A DNA stretch of 6,236 bases from Nanobdellota archaeon (GTDB taxonomy: Archaea; Nanobdellota; Nanobdellia; Pacearchaeales; GW2011-AR1): positions 1 to 6,236 of the forward strand of contig JAHIVR010000067.1 in assembly GCA_018816625.1 (NCBI GenBank). Reading direction: 5' to 3'. Made by a program: the position numbers and the translations under genes. Of the stretch, positions 6,031 to 6,236 are shown piece by piece (position 1 is the first letter of the stretch; every line of letters begins with the position of its first letter). The notes under the pieces were generated by a model. That model saw nothing but the letters and a program-made list of their open reading frames with translations. It was not told the origin of the DNA and did no database searches.

Positions 6031-6052
6031 TTATTTATTTTTCTTATTTTTT
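6031..6052 (+). terminator. T-rich tract after the secreted protein gene
   Basis: The plus strand downstream of the stop at 6005 is almost pure A/T, with T5 and T6 runs separated by single C or A (TATTTTTCTTATTTTTTG at the end). This is a typical place and composition for archaeal U-tract termination. No hairpin is needed or seen. Confidence 0.5.
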
Positions 6053-6055
6053 GAT

Positions 6056-6081
6056 GCATATAAATTTTTATAAAGAGGAGT
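6056..6081 (+). promoter_or_regulatory. TATA-like boxes and Shine-Dalgarno ahead of the repeat array
   Basis: GCATATAAAT (6056-6065) and TTTATAAA (6067-6074) are both good TATA-like matches, followed by GAGGAG (6075-6080) directly before ATG 6082. The first box is about 21 nt from ATG 6082; the second is about 28 nt from ATG 6099, the start of the first repeat copy. If transcription starts where these boxes predict, the Shine-Dalgarno would not be in the RNA, so only one of the two signals may be real. Confidence 0.35.
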
Positions 6082-6234
6082 ATGCTATTAACTCTACAAT
6101 GAAAGGAGTATTGTCGGTTGTCATCCGCCCAGGCTTGGTCAAATGAAAGGAGTATTGTCGGTTGTCATCCGCCCAGGCTTGGTCAAATGAAAGGAGTATT
6201 GTCGGTTGTCATCCGCCCAGGCTTGGTCAAATGA
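6082..6234 (+). other. Chain of four mini-ORFs linked by ATGA overlaps
   Basis: A 6-codon ORF (MLLTLQ, 6082-6102) has GAGGAG one base before its ATG. Its TGA overlaps the ATG of a 15-codon ORF (MKGVLSVVIRPGLVK, 6099-6146) in an ATGA. That ORF ends in the same way in the next ATG, giving identical ORFs at 6143-6190 and 6187-6234. The 44-bp repeat length makes the overlap recur automatically once present in one copy, so the independent evidence is only the first junction and the Shine-Dalgarno. Whether anything is translated is unknown; the peptides match nothing recognised. Confidence 0.2.
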
Positions 6235-6236
6235 AA
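6099..6236 (+). repeat. Perfect 44-bp tandem repeat, 3.1 copies, running off the window end
   Basis: Copies at 6099-6142, 6143-6186 and 6187-6230 are identical base for base, and the next copy begins with ATGAAA at 6231 before the window ends. The unit runs from ATGAAAGGAG to CTTGGTCAA and is 50% GC, against AT-rich flanks. There are no variable spacers between units, so this is not a CRISPR array. An inner pair of TTGTC words 7 bp apart and a weak hairpin (CCA-GGCT-TGG) are visible; no strong structure is seen. The zero divergence fits a recently expanded minisatellite or an assembly artefact at a contig end. Confidence 0.9.

Noticed and set aside
6099..6236. CRISPR array
   Set aside because: The units are contiguous and identical with no variable spacers, and no cas genes are in the window.

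Overview
The window looks like chromosomal DNA from an AT-rich archaeon, most likely a small-genome DPANN-type lineage. That placement is an inference. It rests on an SRP54-type GTPase plus an FtsY receptor with a long charged N-terminus, on TATA-like boxes about 22-27 nt ahead of start codons that lack Shine-Dalgarno sequences (leaderless transcription), and on short orphan membrane or secreted proteins.

Layout: six protein genes alternate strictly in strand, as three divergent pairs joined tail to tail. Pair 1 is an HldE-like bifunctional sugar kinase/nucleotidyltransferase (minus) and a 146-aa single-span membrane protein with a six-cysteine outer domain (plus). Pair 2 is SRP54 (minus) and a 67-aa basic orphan protein with a strong Shine-Dalgarno (plus). 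Pair 3 is FtsY (minus) and a 347-aa Sec-secreted beta-rich orphan (plus). The three divergent gaps (about 80-160 bp) hold the promoters. At the convergent junctions the coding regions overlap by 4 bp or abut with no gap. No operon is visible; each gene appears to have its own promoter.

Function: SRP54 and FtsY are the two GTPases of co-translational membrane targeting, so the two exported orphan proteins are plausible clients of that or the general Sec route. HldE would supply an activated heptose (or similar sugar) for surface glycans, but no partner enzymes (GmhA, GmhB, HldD) or glycosyltransferases lie in the window.

The last 230 bp differ from the rest. An AT-rich stretch with a T-rich terminator-like tract and TATA-like boxes leads into a perfect 44-bp tandem repeat (three full copies plus 6 bases) that runs off the window end. 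At 50% GC it stands out from its surroundings. Each copy encodes a 15-codon ORF whose stop overlaps the next start as ATGA, and a preceding 6-codon ORF with a Shine-Dalgarno joins the same chain. This is the most unusual element here, though an assembly-end artefact cannot be excluded from sequence alone.
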